From: Marinilabiliaceae bacterium
Lineage (GTDB): Bacteria > Bacteroidota > Bacteroidia > Bacteroidales > Marinilabiliaceae
Direction of reading: 5' to 3'
Assembly (NCBI GenBank): GCA_027010905.1
Contig: JALVBA010000179.1
Coordinates: forward strand, 1-8,656
Length of the DNA stretch: 8,656 nt
The position numbers and the translations under genes are program-made. Positions 1 through 5,979 of this stretch are shown here, in pieces. Numbering within the stretch: the stretch's first letter is position 1; the number at the start of each line of letters is the position of its first letter. The notes below the pieces were generated by a model. It was given only the letters and a program-made list of their open reading frames with translations. It made no database searches and had not been told where the DNA came from.

Positions 1-10
1 TAATAAATAC

Positions 11-67
11 AGCCTCCTTTTTGTCCACATGAGTAGATGCACTTAAAATTAGCCTCCTTTTTGTCCA
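11..67. repeat. 17-bp direct repeat, two copies 40 bp apart
   Basis: The 17-mer agcctcctttttgtcca occurs exactly at 11-27 and again at 51-67. Read on the minus strand each copy contains AAAAAGGAGG, which resembles a strong Shine-Dalgarno sequence. The right-hand copy also contains a minus-strand ATG (66-68) that opens a frame of about 22 codons running off the left edge. Because the copies are 40 bp apart, they are read in different frames, so this is not a protein repeat. The sequence between the copies is unrelated to the unit. The function is unknown; it may be the edge of a mobile element. Confidence 0.6.
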
Positions 68-106
68 TTACACCAAAATTTCAACTAAATTTACGTTCTT
101 ATTCAT

Positions 107-167
107 AAGGATTGTTTTATGTTATCTTTTTGTTGTTCAATGCTTTAAGATAACTAAAACAATCCTT
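107..167. repeat. Long imperfect inverted repeat (hairpin)
   Basis: The arm at 107-128 (begins aaggattgtttta) is complementary to 147-167 (ends taaaacaatcctt). This gives about 21 bp of stem with one unpaired base and an 18-nt loop at 129-146. The stem is AT-rich and is followed by a short T run (166-170). It could be a weak terminator, part of the intron's domain IV, or the inverted end of a small mobile element. The pairing is clear from the sequence; the role is not. Confidence 0.6.
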
Positions 168-217
168 TTTACAAAATAAAAAATCATAATTCTTATATCG
201 AACTCAGGTTATTAATT

Positions 218-288
218 GAAACCGCCACGTGCGAGAGCATGCGTGGTGGTGTGAGAGGGCGGGGGAGTAATCCCCCTACCTACTCGAT
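218..288 (+). ncRNA. Group II intron 3' end: domains V and VI
   Basis: Domain V folds from 221 to 250. The lower helix pairs 221-228 with 243-250, a 2-nt bulge lies at 241-242, the upper helix pairs 229-232 with 237-240, and the loop is the GNRA tetraloop GAGA (233-236). The catalytic triad position reads CGC (223-225) with its conserved G-U wobble (224/247). Domain VI folds from 253 to 285 with a GTAA tetraloop (267-270). An unpaired A at 282, six nt before the intron end, is the expected branch point. The intron should end at AT (287-288), matching the AY rule. This is the ribozyme core that catalyses self-splicing and retrohoming. The intron-encoded reverse transcriptase is not seen in the 217 nt upstream, where every forward frame is stopped early; it may lie left of the window or be lost. 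Confidence 0.87.
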
Positions 289-387
289 TTTAATGTTAAG
301 AGCTTTTTCCATGATGAACAAAAAAATCCGGATTTTAATCAGCAGGCATACGATAAAAGAGTAAAGGAGTTGCAGAAGGATAAGTGA
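289..387 (+). pseudogene. 3' exon: C-terminal end of gene interrupted by the intron
   Basis: Immediately after the predicted intron end, a frame stays open for 32 codons and stops at TGA (385-387). It starts FNVKSFFHDEQKNPDF and ends KRVKELQKDK. The hydrophilic, lysine-rich end looks like a natural protein C-terminus. The frame was chosen because it runs from the junction to a stop, while the other frames close sooner. I do not recognise the family. The 5' part must lie on the far side of the intron, left of the window. If the intron still splices, the host gene may be intact at RNA level; otherwise this is a disrupted gene. Confidence 0.5.
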
Positions 388-468
388 TGTTCGGGACTTT
401 GCTATTGCCCAGCATCGGATATCGTCCATCCAACATCTCCCCATCATACATCATACGTCTCCAGATAC

Positions 469-738
469 TTACACCATAATCACTCCGGGAATTGCCGTTG
501 CTACCTCTGTAATTGCAATTATCTCTTCCGCACTATTCATATTTAGCACGCATGTTACTGAAACGTACTTAAGGTTTTTAGTGTGTTTAAAACTCTTTTT
601 TGCGTCTAAAGGAAATAGGTCTACTACTCTCTGAACTTTACCATCTTTGTTTGGGGCAATGAACTTAAACATATAGGACATCGGCCATTTGTCATTCTCT
701 TCGAGTATCTCCTTTAGTTTGATATAGTTCTTTTCCAT
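469..738 (-). CDS. DUF493 family protein (YbeD-like)
   Basis: This 89-residue protein resembles the Bacteroidota form of the DUF493 family, relatives of E. coli YbeD. These are small soluble proteins with a ferredoxin/ACT-like fold and no settled biochemical role. The recognisable part is WPMSYMFKFIAPN (residues 18-30), followed by a mid-region with VVDLFP and a strand-rich second half (YVSVTCVLNMNSAEEIIAI). Length is normal for the family. The ATG at 736-738 fits the family N-terminus, where a lysine-rich helix precedes the WP motif. No clear Shine-Dalgarno is present. A match to the Bacteroidota -7 box TAnnTTTG lies at 752-759 (minus strand), but it would give a very short leader. The gene is convergent with the interrupted gene to the left and divergent from the nuclease gene to the right. 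Confidence 0.8.
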   Translation of the reverse strand: MEKNYIKLKEILEENDKWPMSYMFKFIAPNKDGKVQRVVDLFPLDAKKSFKHTKNLKYVSVTCVLNMNSAEEIIAITEVATAIPGVIMV

Positions 739-834
739 TGCTCGTTTTTTTCAAAAGTATATATTTTTTAGGTTGATTGAAAATGTTCGTTTCATGTTTT
801 GCATTATTAACGTTTTGGTTGTAAATTGTTTGTT

Positions 835-1479
835 ATGACAGAGCTATCTGAAAATATTACTATCATTTGTGACCATAGAGAAGATAGGAGTGGAATATCA
901 TCAGCTCTTAAGCAACATGGAGTTTGTGTGAAGATGAAACAGCTTAATGCAGGTGATTATATCATTAATGACCATATTATTGTTGAGCGGAAAACAAAGG
1001 AGGATTTTGTCCCCTCTCTAATTAATAATCGACTATTTGAGCAGTGTCGTAGATTGAAAATACCTACCTACAATTAAGTGTTTTTAATTTAAGGAAACCC
1101 TTAGAAAACAGGTTTTAATGTTAGTAACGAAGCAATTAAGGGAGCTCTTCTCTCAATAGCTGTATCTTGGCAAATTCCAACTGTTTTTACACACGATGCC
1201 GATGACACGGTCAGAACTTTAATCTCTGCCGGAAATCAGTTGTTAAAGGAGAACAGATTTGTCTATAGAAAAGGGCATAAACCTAAGGTAATAATGAAAA
1301 AGAGACTATATTTGCTTCAGGGTTTACCAATGATAGGAGTAACTATTGCCAATAAACTGTTGGAGAGATTTGGGTCAATTGAAAATGTGATATTAGCATC
1401 AGCTGATGAGTTAATGGAAGTTGAAGGAATTGGAAAAGGTAAAGCCTCAATGATAAAGGAGTTTGTCATTAATCAATAA
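835..1479 (+). pseudogene. ERCC4-type nuclease with HhH tail, broken by three in-frame stops
   Basis: The frame encodes an XPF/Mus81-like ERCC4-domain endonuclease of 214 codons, a normal size for the short bacterial forms. The nuclease core shows D13-x-R15-E16, G40-D41 and the signature V-E51-R52-K53-x3-D57. The C-terminal part carries two helix-hairpin-helix segments for DNA binding (near LLQGLPMIGVTIANKLLERF and VEGIGKGKA). Family members cut branched or structured DNA. Translation in one frame from the ATG at 835 to TAA at 1477-1479 gives family-like protein throughout, but is interrupted by TAA (1075-1077), TAA (1090-1092) and TAG (1102-1104). After the stops the frame resumes with KTGFNVSNEAIKGALLSIAV. 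No frameshift is needed. A TTG nine nt upstream is possible, but the ATG is preferred. Residues after about 80 cannot be made without readthrough, so the full nuclease is probably inactive. A separately started C-terminal HhH fragment is possible but unsupported. Confidence 0.85.
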
Positions 1480-1542
1480 TAATTAACCATTAATAATTAA
1501 CCATTAATAATTAACCATTAATAATTAACCATTAATAATTAA
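1477..1542. repeat. 14-bp tandem repeat, about 4.7 copies
   Basis: The unit taataattaaccat repeats exactly at 1477, 1491, 1505 and 1519, followed by a partial fifth copy of 10 nt to 1542. The first unit supplies the stop codon of the ERCC4 gene, and the array ends 6 nt before the ATG of the next gene. It therefore forms almost the whole intergenic spacer. Such perfect short repeats are prone to slippage, so copy number may vary between strains. It is not a CRISPR array: there are no spacers. Confidence 0.95.
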
Positions 1543-1548
1543 GACAGT

Positions 1549-2196
1549 ATGTGTTTTTCGGCGGAAGTAAGTTTTGGGGCAAGTGCCGTTTTGGTTACAA
1601 CAGGCGTTTTAACAATAAGGGAAAGTAAAAAGAGGGAACAACTGGTTTTTGCCATGATTCCAATTCTGTTTGGTGTTCAGCAATTTTTTGAGGGGTGGGT
1701 CTGGGTATCGTTACAGAATGAGGGGTACGACATAATCAGGTCTGTTTCGATGTTTGGCTTTCTGATTTTTGCACAGCTGATATGGCCCGTCTTGGTTCCG
1801 CTGTCGGTCTATCTGTTAGAGACTAACAAACCAAGAAAGCAGCTTATAACTTTCTCTTTGGTTTTGGGTGTCTCTCTTGCTCTACTATTGGGATATAGGT
1901 TTATAGCCTACGATGTAAGTGCATTTATACAGGAGAAGCATATCTTTTATCAGGTAGGGCATTTTAAAAGTACCAATTGGTGGAGTGGAATTTTCTATCT
2001 TCTTCCGGCACTTTTCCCTTTTATATTCTCAAGTATTAAAAAGATAAATGTTGTTGGATACCTGATGCTGTTGCTGTTTGTTGTTTCCAAGGTGTTCTAT
2101 CTTAGGTATATGATATCTACATGGTGTTTCTTTGCTGGTTTGATTAGTGTTTATATCTGGTTTATTGTAAAGGATATGAATAGAGTGAAGAGGTAG
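1549..2196 (+). CDS. DUF6629-type integral membrane protein
   Basis: This 215-residue protein is almost wholly hydrophobic, with about seven predicted membrane segments (roughly residues 5-23, 32-54, 67-90, 99-120, 146-162, 167-184 and 190-207). It begins MCFSAEVSFGASA and has MIPILFGVQQFFEGWVW in the second segment and STWCFFAG near the end. From memory these match the DUF6629 family, whose members open with MCFSA and keep a late WCFFA motif. No biochemical function is established. The ATG is fixed by the MCFSA start. Translation begins 6 nt after a 14-bp tandem repeat array, so any promoter or ribosome-contact region lies inside or before the repeat. It follows the broken ERCC4 gene in the same direction by 69 nt and may share its transcript. 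The basic C-terminus (KDMNRVKR) would be cytoplasmic by the positive-inside rule. Confidence 0.75.
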   Translation: MCFSAEVSFGASAVLVTTGVLTIRESKKREQLVFAMIPILFGVQQFFEGWVWVSLQNEGYDIIRSVSMFGFLIFAQLIWPVLVPLSVYLLETNKPRKQLITFSLVLGVSLALLLGYRFIAYDVSAFIQEKHIFYQVGHFKSTNWWSGIFYLLPALFPFIFSSIKKINVVGYLMLLLFVVSKVFYLRYMISTWCFFAGLISVYIWFIVKDMNRVKR

Positions 2197-2340
2197 TTGT
2201 GGAATTAGTTGTTTAATACAATTTGAATTATCGTAGGGTATTTAGCTATTTTGATACACTTGGTATTATGTGAGTTAACAATGAGATATTGCTTGACATT
2301 TATGATTTTGTTTTAATTTCAGGGGAGCAATAATTCTGCC

Positions 2341-3033
2341 TTATAGTTCAAAAGGCAACTCTCTTATTAGCTCAATCTTTTCAGGTGTAACTTCAGCTTG
2401 AACAGGAATAATTTCAACCCCTGCCTTATAAGCTTTCATTAGTGTTTCGGCATATTCAGGGTCAATATCTTTGGCAGGGGTAAAAATCTCTATATCCATT
2501 CGTTGAATGATGTAGAGCATTACCGCTCGTATTCCTTGCTTTTTAACTTCAATCAAAGTATTCAGGTGTTTACGGCCTCGCGTAGTAACAGCATCAGGAA
2601 AGGCGGCATAATCACCATCTTTCATCGTTACATTTTTCACCTCAATGAAACACTTTTCATTGTCATTCTCAGCAAACAGGTCAAACCTGCTATCCTCGAA
2701 TTTAACCTCTCTTATTACAGAAGTATAACCTTTTAAATTTTTAATTGCTCCGTCACGCACCGCTTCAAAAGCAAGCATGTTCGGCATAGATGTGTTAACC
2801 CCTATCCACCCGTTGTTGATGTATATCATCTCCCATGTAAACTTTGTTTTTCGTTTAGGGTCATTAACAGGTGTGAGATATACCGGAGCATCATCTTCAA
2901 TACAGGTTTTCATGCTGCCCGAGTTGGTGCAATGGGCTGTTACCACAGTGCCGTCCTCAAGCTTTATGTCAGCCAGAAAACGTTTGTAGCGTCTGATTAG
3001 CCTGCCTTTTATTAGTGGGGTGGTGAAGTGAAT
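2341..3033 (-). CDS. sfsA: SfsA family DNA/RNA nuclease, probable ATT start
   Basis: SfsA (sugar fermentation stimulation protein A) has an N-terminal OB-like nucleic-acid-binding part and a C-terminal PD-(D/E)xK nuclease part. The motifs here are LIKGRLIRRYKRFLADI near the N-terminus, TAHCTNSGSM, GVNTSMPN (about residues 78-85), RFDLF with D118, FIEVK with E131 and K133, and TTRGRKHL (about 150-157). All catalytic positions are present. With the full conserved N-terminus the protein is 230 residues, normal for the family. That N-terminus has no ATG, GTG or TTG. The frame is closed by TAG (3040-3042), then reads ATA-ACT-ATT-CAC-TTC, and ATT (3031-3033) best fits the family start. The first conventional start, GTG at 2944-2946, would remove 29 conserved residues. 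The gene is convergent with the DUF6629 gene and divergent from the sulfatase. Its physiological role in Bacteroidota is unclear. Confidence 0.85.
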   Translation of the reverse strand: MHFTTPLIKGRLIRRYKRFLADIKLEDGTVVTAHCTNSGSMKTCIEDDAPVYLTPVNDPKRKTKFTWEMIYINNGWIGVNTSMPNMLAFEAVRDGAIKNLKGYTSVIREVKFEDSRFDLFAENDNEKCFIEVKNVTMKDGDYAAFPDAVTTRGRKHLNTLIEVKKQGIRAVMLYIIQRMDIEIFTPAKDIDPEYAETLMKAYKAGVEIIPVQAEVTPEKIELIRELPFEL

Positions 3034-3379
3034 AGTTATCTATTTTGATGTAATGTAAAATGTTTACGGATATGAAGGTACTATATTTAAAGAAAAACCA
3101 TATAATTTTAAAAATAAAATTTTATCTTTAAACGGAAAGAAAATTACAAGTTGTAGAGAACAACTTTGTGAAACTTAATAAATTGCGATTAATCCCGGTT
3201 TGCACGAATTGTTAGATAATAATAAAAATCTAAGATGTTGTGTGATTAGTGAGCAAACAATATTGTATTATTGCATTAACGAGAATAGTGTTGAGTTGGT
3301 TAGTTTTAGGGGAAGCAGAATGGATTCCAATACGTTTAATCTGTAGATATCAGAATAGCATTTATTTTAAATATATTAT
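3034..3379. other. Divergent intergenic region between sfsA and sulfatase
   Basis: These 346 nt contain no convincing gene. The region is very AT-rich and must hold the promoters for both flanking genes. A small hairpin (AAGTTGT at 3148-3154 with ACAACTT at 3160-3166, loop agaga) lies in the middle. A weak match to the -7 box TAnnTTTG, TACGTTTA at 3331-3338, lies 41 nt before the sulfatase ATG, without a convincing -33 element. I see no riboswitch or terminator. Confidence 0.5.
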
Positions 3380-4930
3380 ATGAATCACTTTGTTTTAATT
3401 CTTTCAACTGCCATCATGGCATCTACTCTCTTTTCGTGCCAGAATGCAGAAAAGAGTAAGAAAGAGCAGAAAGCTCCCAACATTCTTTATATCATGTCTG
3501 ATGATCATGGATATCAGGCAGTGAGTGCTTATGATAAGCGATTCATCAACACTCCCAATATCGATCGTATTGCCGAGGAAGGTATTCTTTTTACTAACAG
3601 CTTTGTAACAAACTCCATTTGTGGGCCATCGCGTGCAGTGATGCTCACAGGTAAGTATAGTCACCTTAATGGGTATAAAGTTAATAGTGGAGCCTTCGAT
3701 GGCTTACAACAGACATTTCCCAAGCTACTTCAGAAAGCAGGGTATCAAACTGCAATGGTTGGAAAGTGGCATCTGAAAAGCAATCCTACAGGATTCGACT
3801 ACTGGAATATTCTTCCCGGTCAGGGTTCATATTACAATCCAGATTTTATCGAGATGGGTGTGAAGTCGAGGCATGAGGGGTATGCTCCTTTCGTGACTAC
3901 TGATATCGCCATAGACTGGCTCGATAATAAAAGAGACAAGAATAAACCGTTCTGTCTTTTGTTACATCACAAGGCGGTACATCGTACATGGGAACCCGAC
4001 AGCTCAACTTTTGCTGAGTTTTCGGGGAAGCAGTTTCCTGTGCCAGACAACTATTTTGACGACTATGCCACTCGCGAGGCTGCTGCGGCACAAAAGATGA
4101 GTATTCGGGAAAAGGATATGGATTTGTCGTATGATTTAAAAATGGAATACGATGGTGTGAAATCCAGATTCAAATGGTATAAGACACATACAGGAAGGAT
4201 GAATGAGGAGCAGAAAGCAGTGTGGGAAGAACACTACAGAGCTATTCAGAAAGAGTTTATGGATAAAAACCCTCAGGGAAAAGATTTGGAGTTGTGGAAG
4301 TACCAACGCTTTATGCAGGACTATCTGGCCTGTGTACGATCTATGGATGAGAGTATAGGTGAGGTTCTGAAATATCTCGACGAGAATGGCTTGGCAGAAA
4401 ACACAATAGTTATCTACACATCCGATCAGGGATTCTACCTTGGTGAGCATGGCTGGTTCGATAAACGTTTTATGTATGAGCAGTCGATGCGGACACCACT
4501 TATGATGAGGTATCCTAATCACATTAAGGCCGGAAGCAGGTGTGACGCACTGGTTCAGAATATCGATTATGCCCCAACATTCCTCGATTTGGCAAACGTT
4601 ACCATCCCTGATGATATTCAGGGTATATCGTTAACCCCATTATGGGAAGAGAAAGAGCCCAAGTGGCGCAATGCTCTTTACTATCACTACTATGAGTTTC
4701 CTAACGAGCACATGGTCAAACGTCATTACGGTATTCGTACCGACAGGTATAAGCTGATTCATTTCTACAACGATATTGATGAGTGGGAGTTTTTTGATCT
4801 TAACAAAGACCCTGAAGAGATGGATAATCGTTATCAAAACGAGGAATATGCCGATGTGGTAAAAGATTTGAAAGAACGACTCCTCAGATTACAGGAGCAG
4901 TACAAAGATACAGATAGATCAACTTACTGA
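3380..4930 (+). CDS. Lipoprotein sulfatase, Cys-type, GlcNAc-6-sulfatase-like
   Basis: This is a type I (S1) sulfatase of 516 residues, the usual length, which hydrolyses sulfate esters on glycans. A hydrophobic signal ends in the lipobox LFSC, so C20 should be lipidated. No acidic surface-export cluster follows it, so a periplasm-facing anchor is likelier than the cell surface. Calcium ligands include D41-D42. The active-site signature CGPSRAVMLTG (81-91) has C81, to be converted to formylglycine by an anaerobic sulfatase-maturating enzyme encoded elsewhere. Further conserved parts are GKWHLK (128-133), HHK (196-198), SDQGFYLGEHGWFDKR (348-363) and a C-terminal FFDLNKDPEE. The segment GFDYWNILPGQGSYYNP recalls mucin-desulfating and N-acetylglucosamine-6-sulfatases, but substrate cannot be fixed by eye. 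No SusC/SusD or glycosidase genes are nearby, so this is not an obvious polysaccharide utilisation locus. Two permease genes follow 30 nt downstream, probably in the same transcript. Confidence 0.92.
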   Translation: MNHFVLILSTAIMASTLFSCQNAEKSKKEQKAPNILYIMSDDHGYQAVSAYDKRFINTPNIDRIAEEGILFTNSFVTNSICGPSRAVMLTGKYSHLNGYKVNSGAFDGLQQTFPKLLQKAGYQTAMVGKWHLKSNPTGFDYWNILPGQGSYYNPDFIEMGVKSRHEGYAPFVTTDIAIDWLDNKRDKNKPFCLLLHHKAVHRTWEPDSSTFAEFSGKQFPVPDNYFDDYATREAAAAQKMSIREKDMDLSYDLKMEYDGVKSRFKWYKTHTGRMNEEQKAVWEEHYRAIQKEFMDKNPQGKDLELWKYQRFMQDYLACVRSMDESIGEVLKYLDENGLAENTIVIYTSDQGFYLGEHGWFDKRFMYEQSMRTPLMMRYPNHIKAGSRCDALVQNIDYAPTFLDLANVTIPDDIQGISLTPLWEEKEPKWRNALYYHYYEFPNEHMVKRHYGIRTDRYKLIHFYNDIDEWEFFDLNKDPEEMDNRYQNEEYADVVKDLKERLLRLQEQYKDTDRSTY

Positions 4931-4960
4931 TATTTTATTTGAAGGTTTTATTATTGTCAA

Positions 4961-5440
4961 ATGATTTATATAACAATATTAACCATACTATTAACCTTTG
5001 TTTCTTTCATCTTCGATAGAGAGAAAACATGGAGAGGAATAAAAAAGGGAGTTAAACAATTTTTAAATATATTACCTACTCTCCTGTCGGTTATTATTTT
5101 GATTAGTATTGTTTTGTATTTTGTTTCCGATGAAGTTTTAATGGAGTATTTTGGAAGAGATGCAGGAATTTTTGCGTACTTCTCTGCCGGAATAGTTGGT
5201 GCCGTTGCTATTCTTCCCGGATTTATTGCCTATCCATTAGCAGGAATTCTTGTAAAGTCAGGAGTAAGTTTATCTGTAATTGCTGTATTTATTACGACCT
5301 TAAAAATGGTAGGTGTTTTAACAATTCCTATTGAGAAACGATACTTCGGTCTAAAAGTGGCGTTAATGCGAAACGCACTAAGTTTTATAGGTGCTTTGAT
5401 TGTGGGAATTATTATGGCATTATTTTTAAGTTATTTGTAA
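4961..5440 (+). CDS. Half-size permease, YraQ/ArsP_1-like (first half)
   Basis: This 159-residue membrane protein has about five membrane segments (roughly 1-18, 36-54, 70-95, 103-122 and 135-157). Its core ILPGFIAYPLAGILVKSG (84-101), then TTLKMVGVLTIP, resembles one repeat of the predicted permease family PF03773 (YraQ, ArsP_1), in which full-length proteins of about 300-350 residues contain two such repeats. Here the repeat is a separate gene. The substrate is unknown; some relatives export organoarsenicals, but nothing here shows that activity. The conserved Pro-Gly-x-x-Ala-x-Pro lies in what should be the transport path. The stop codon overlaps the next gene's start (TAATG), implying translational coupling and a heteromeric product. 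The sulfatase gene ends 30 nt upstream. Confidence 0.72.
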   Translation: MIYITILTILLTFVSFIFDREKTWRGIKKGVKQFLNILPTLLSVIILISIVLYFVSDEVLMEYFGRDAGIFAYFSAGIVGAVAILPGFIAYPLAGILVKSGVSLSVIAVFITTLKMVGVLTIPIEKRYFGLKVALMRNALSFIGALIVGIIMALFLSYL

Positions 5441-5973
5441 TGACAGAATATCTAAAAAAATATAGGTTCGACTTTTCGGTAATTATTGCTTTTAGTATAT
5501 TTATCATCTACTCTCTGTTTTTCCAATTCAATCCTGGTATTGATATTCTTAAAAATAACTTTTGGGAGTTTCTTAAAGAGATGCTAATAGCACTTCCTGT
5601 AATGTTTATTTTAATCGGGCTTTTCGATGTATGGGTATCAAAAGAGAGAGTGCAGAGGCATATTGGCGACTCTTCGGGTGTTAAGGGTGTTTTATTGGTA
5701 ATGCTATTGGCCTTTGTTCAGGCAGGACCTCTGTACGCTGCTTTTCCGGTGGTCTATATTTTGAAAAAGAAGGGAGCTTCATCGTCAAATATTTTTATCT
5801 ATTTAAGTTCTTTTACAATGGCAAAAGTGCCAATGTTAACTTTTGAGATAGGTTTCCTCGGTCTGGAATTTTCTCTCTTAAGATTAATATTGTCCATTCC
5901 TGTTTTTATCCTGATTGGATTGATTATGGGGAGATATTTTGATAAGCATAAAGGTGCATTAAATGAAGTTTAA
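5440..5973 (+). CDS. Half-size permease, YraQ/ArsP_1-like (second half)
   Basis: This 177-residue membrane protein has about five membrane segments (roughly 11-28, 45-64, 81-107, 113-131 and 145-165) and a charged C-terminus. The core QAGPLYAAFPVVYILKKKG (94-112), then SSFTMAKVPMLTFEIG, matches the PF03773 permease pattern. It aligns along its length with the preceding protein: both have a PGF/PLY-x-A-Y/F-P motif, a K-x-G-x-S-x-S stretch, an M-x-x-V/VP turn and an LLR/LMRNAL-type segment before the last helix. The two proteins are therefore homologous halves and most likely assemble into one transporter. The ATG is inside the preceding gene's stop (TAATG). The gene ends 6 nt before the convergent exporter permease gene. 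The substrate is unknown. Confidence 0.75.
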   Translation: MTEYLKKYRFDFSVIIAFSIFIIYSLFFQFNPGIDILKNNFWEFLKEMLIALPVMFILIGLFDVWVSKERVQRHIGDSSGVKGVLLVMLLAFVQAGPLYAAFPVVYILKKKGASSSNIFIYLSSFTMAKVPMLTFEIGFLGLEFSLLRLILSIPVFILIGLIMGRYFDKHKGALNEV

Positions 5974-5979
5974 CCTCTC

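Noticed and set aside
253..285. G-rich/C-rich hairpin as a Rho-independent terminator
   Set aside because: The internal GTAA loop, the bulged A at 282 and its position directly after domain V identify it as intron domain VI; no strong T tract follows.
1075..1104. Stop codon reassignment or programmed readthrough
   Set aside because: Both TAA and TAG occur, TAA and TGA serve as ordinary stops elsewhere in the window, and no recoding element is apparent; a broken gene is simpler.
1477..1542. CRISPR array
   Set aside because: The 14-bp units are contiguous without spacers and there are no cas genes.
2197..2340. Possible small gene or terminator between the convergent DUF6629 and sfsA genes
   Set aside because: No open frame with protein character and no stable hairpin with a T tract was found in these 144 nt.
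2503..2989. Plus-strand frames opposite sfsA
   Set aside because: They are antisense to a complete, motif-bearing sfsA frame and encode nothing recognisable.
4136..4522. 128-codon open frame on the minus strand inside the sulfatase gene
   Set aside because: It lies fully opposite well-conserved sulfatase coding sequence and has no recognisable protein features.
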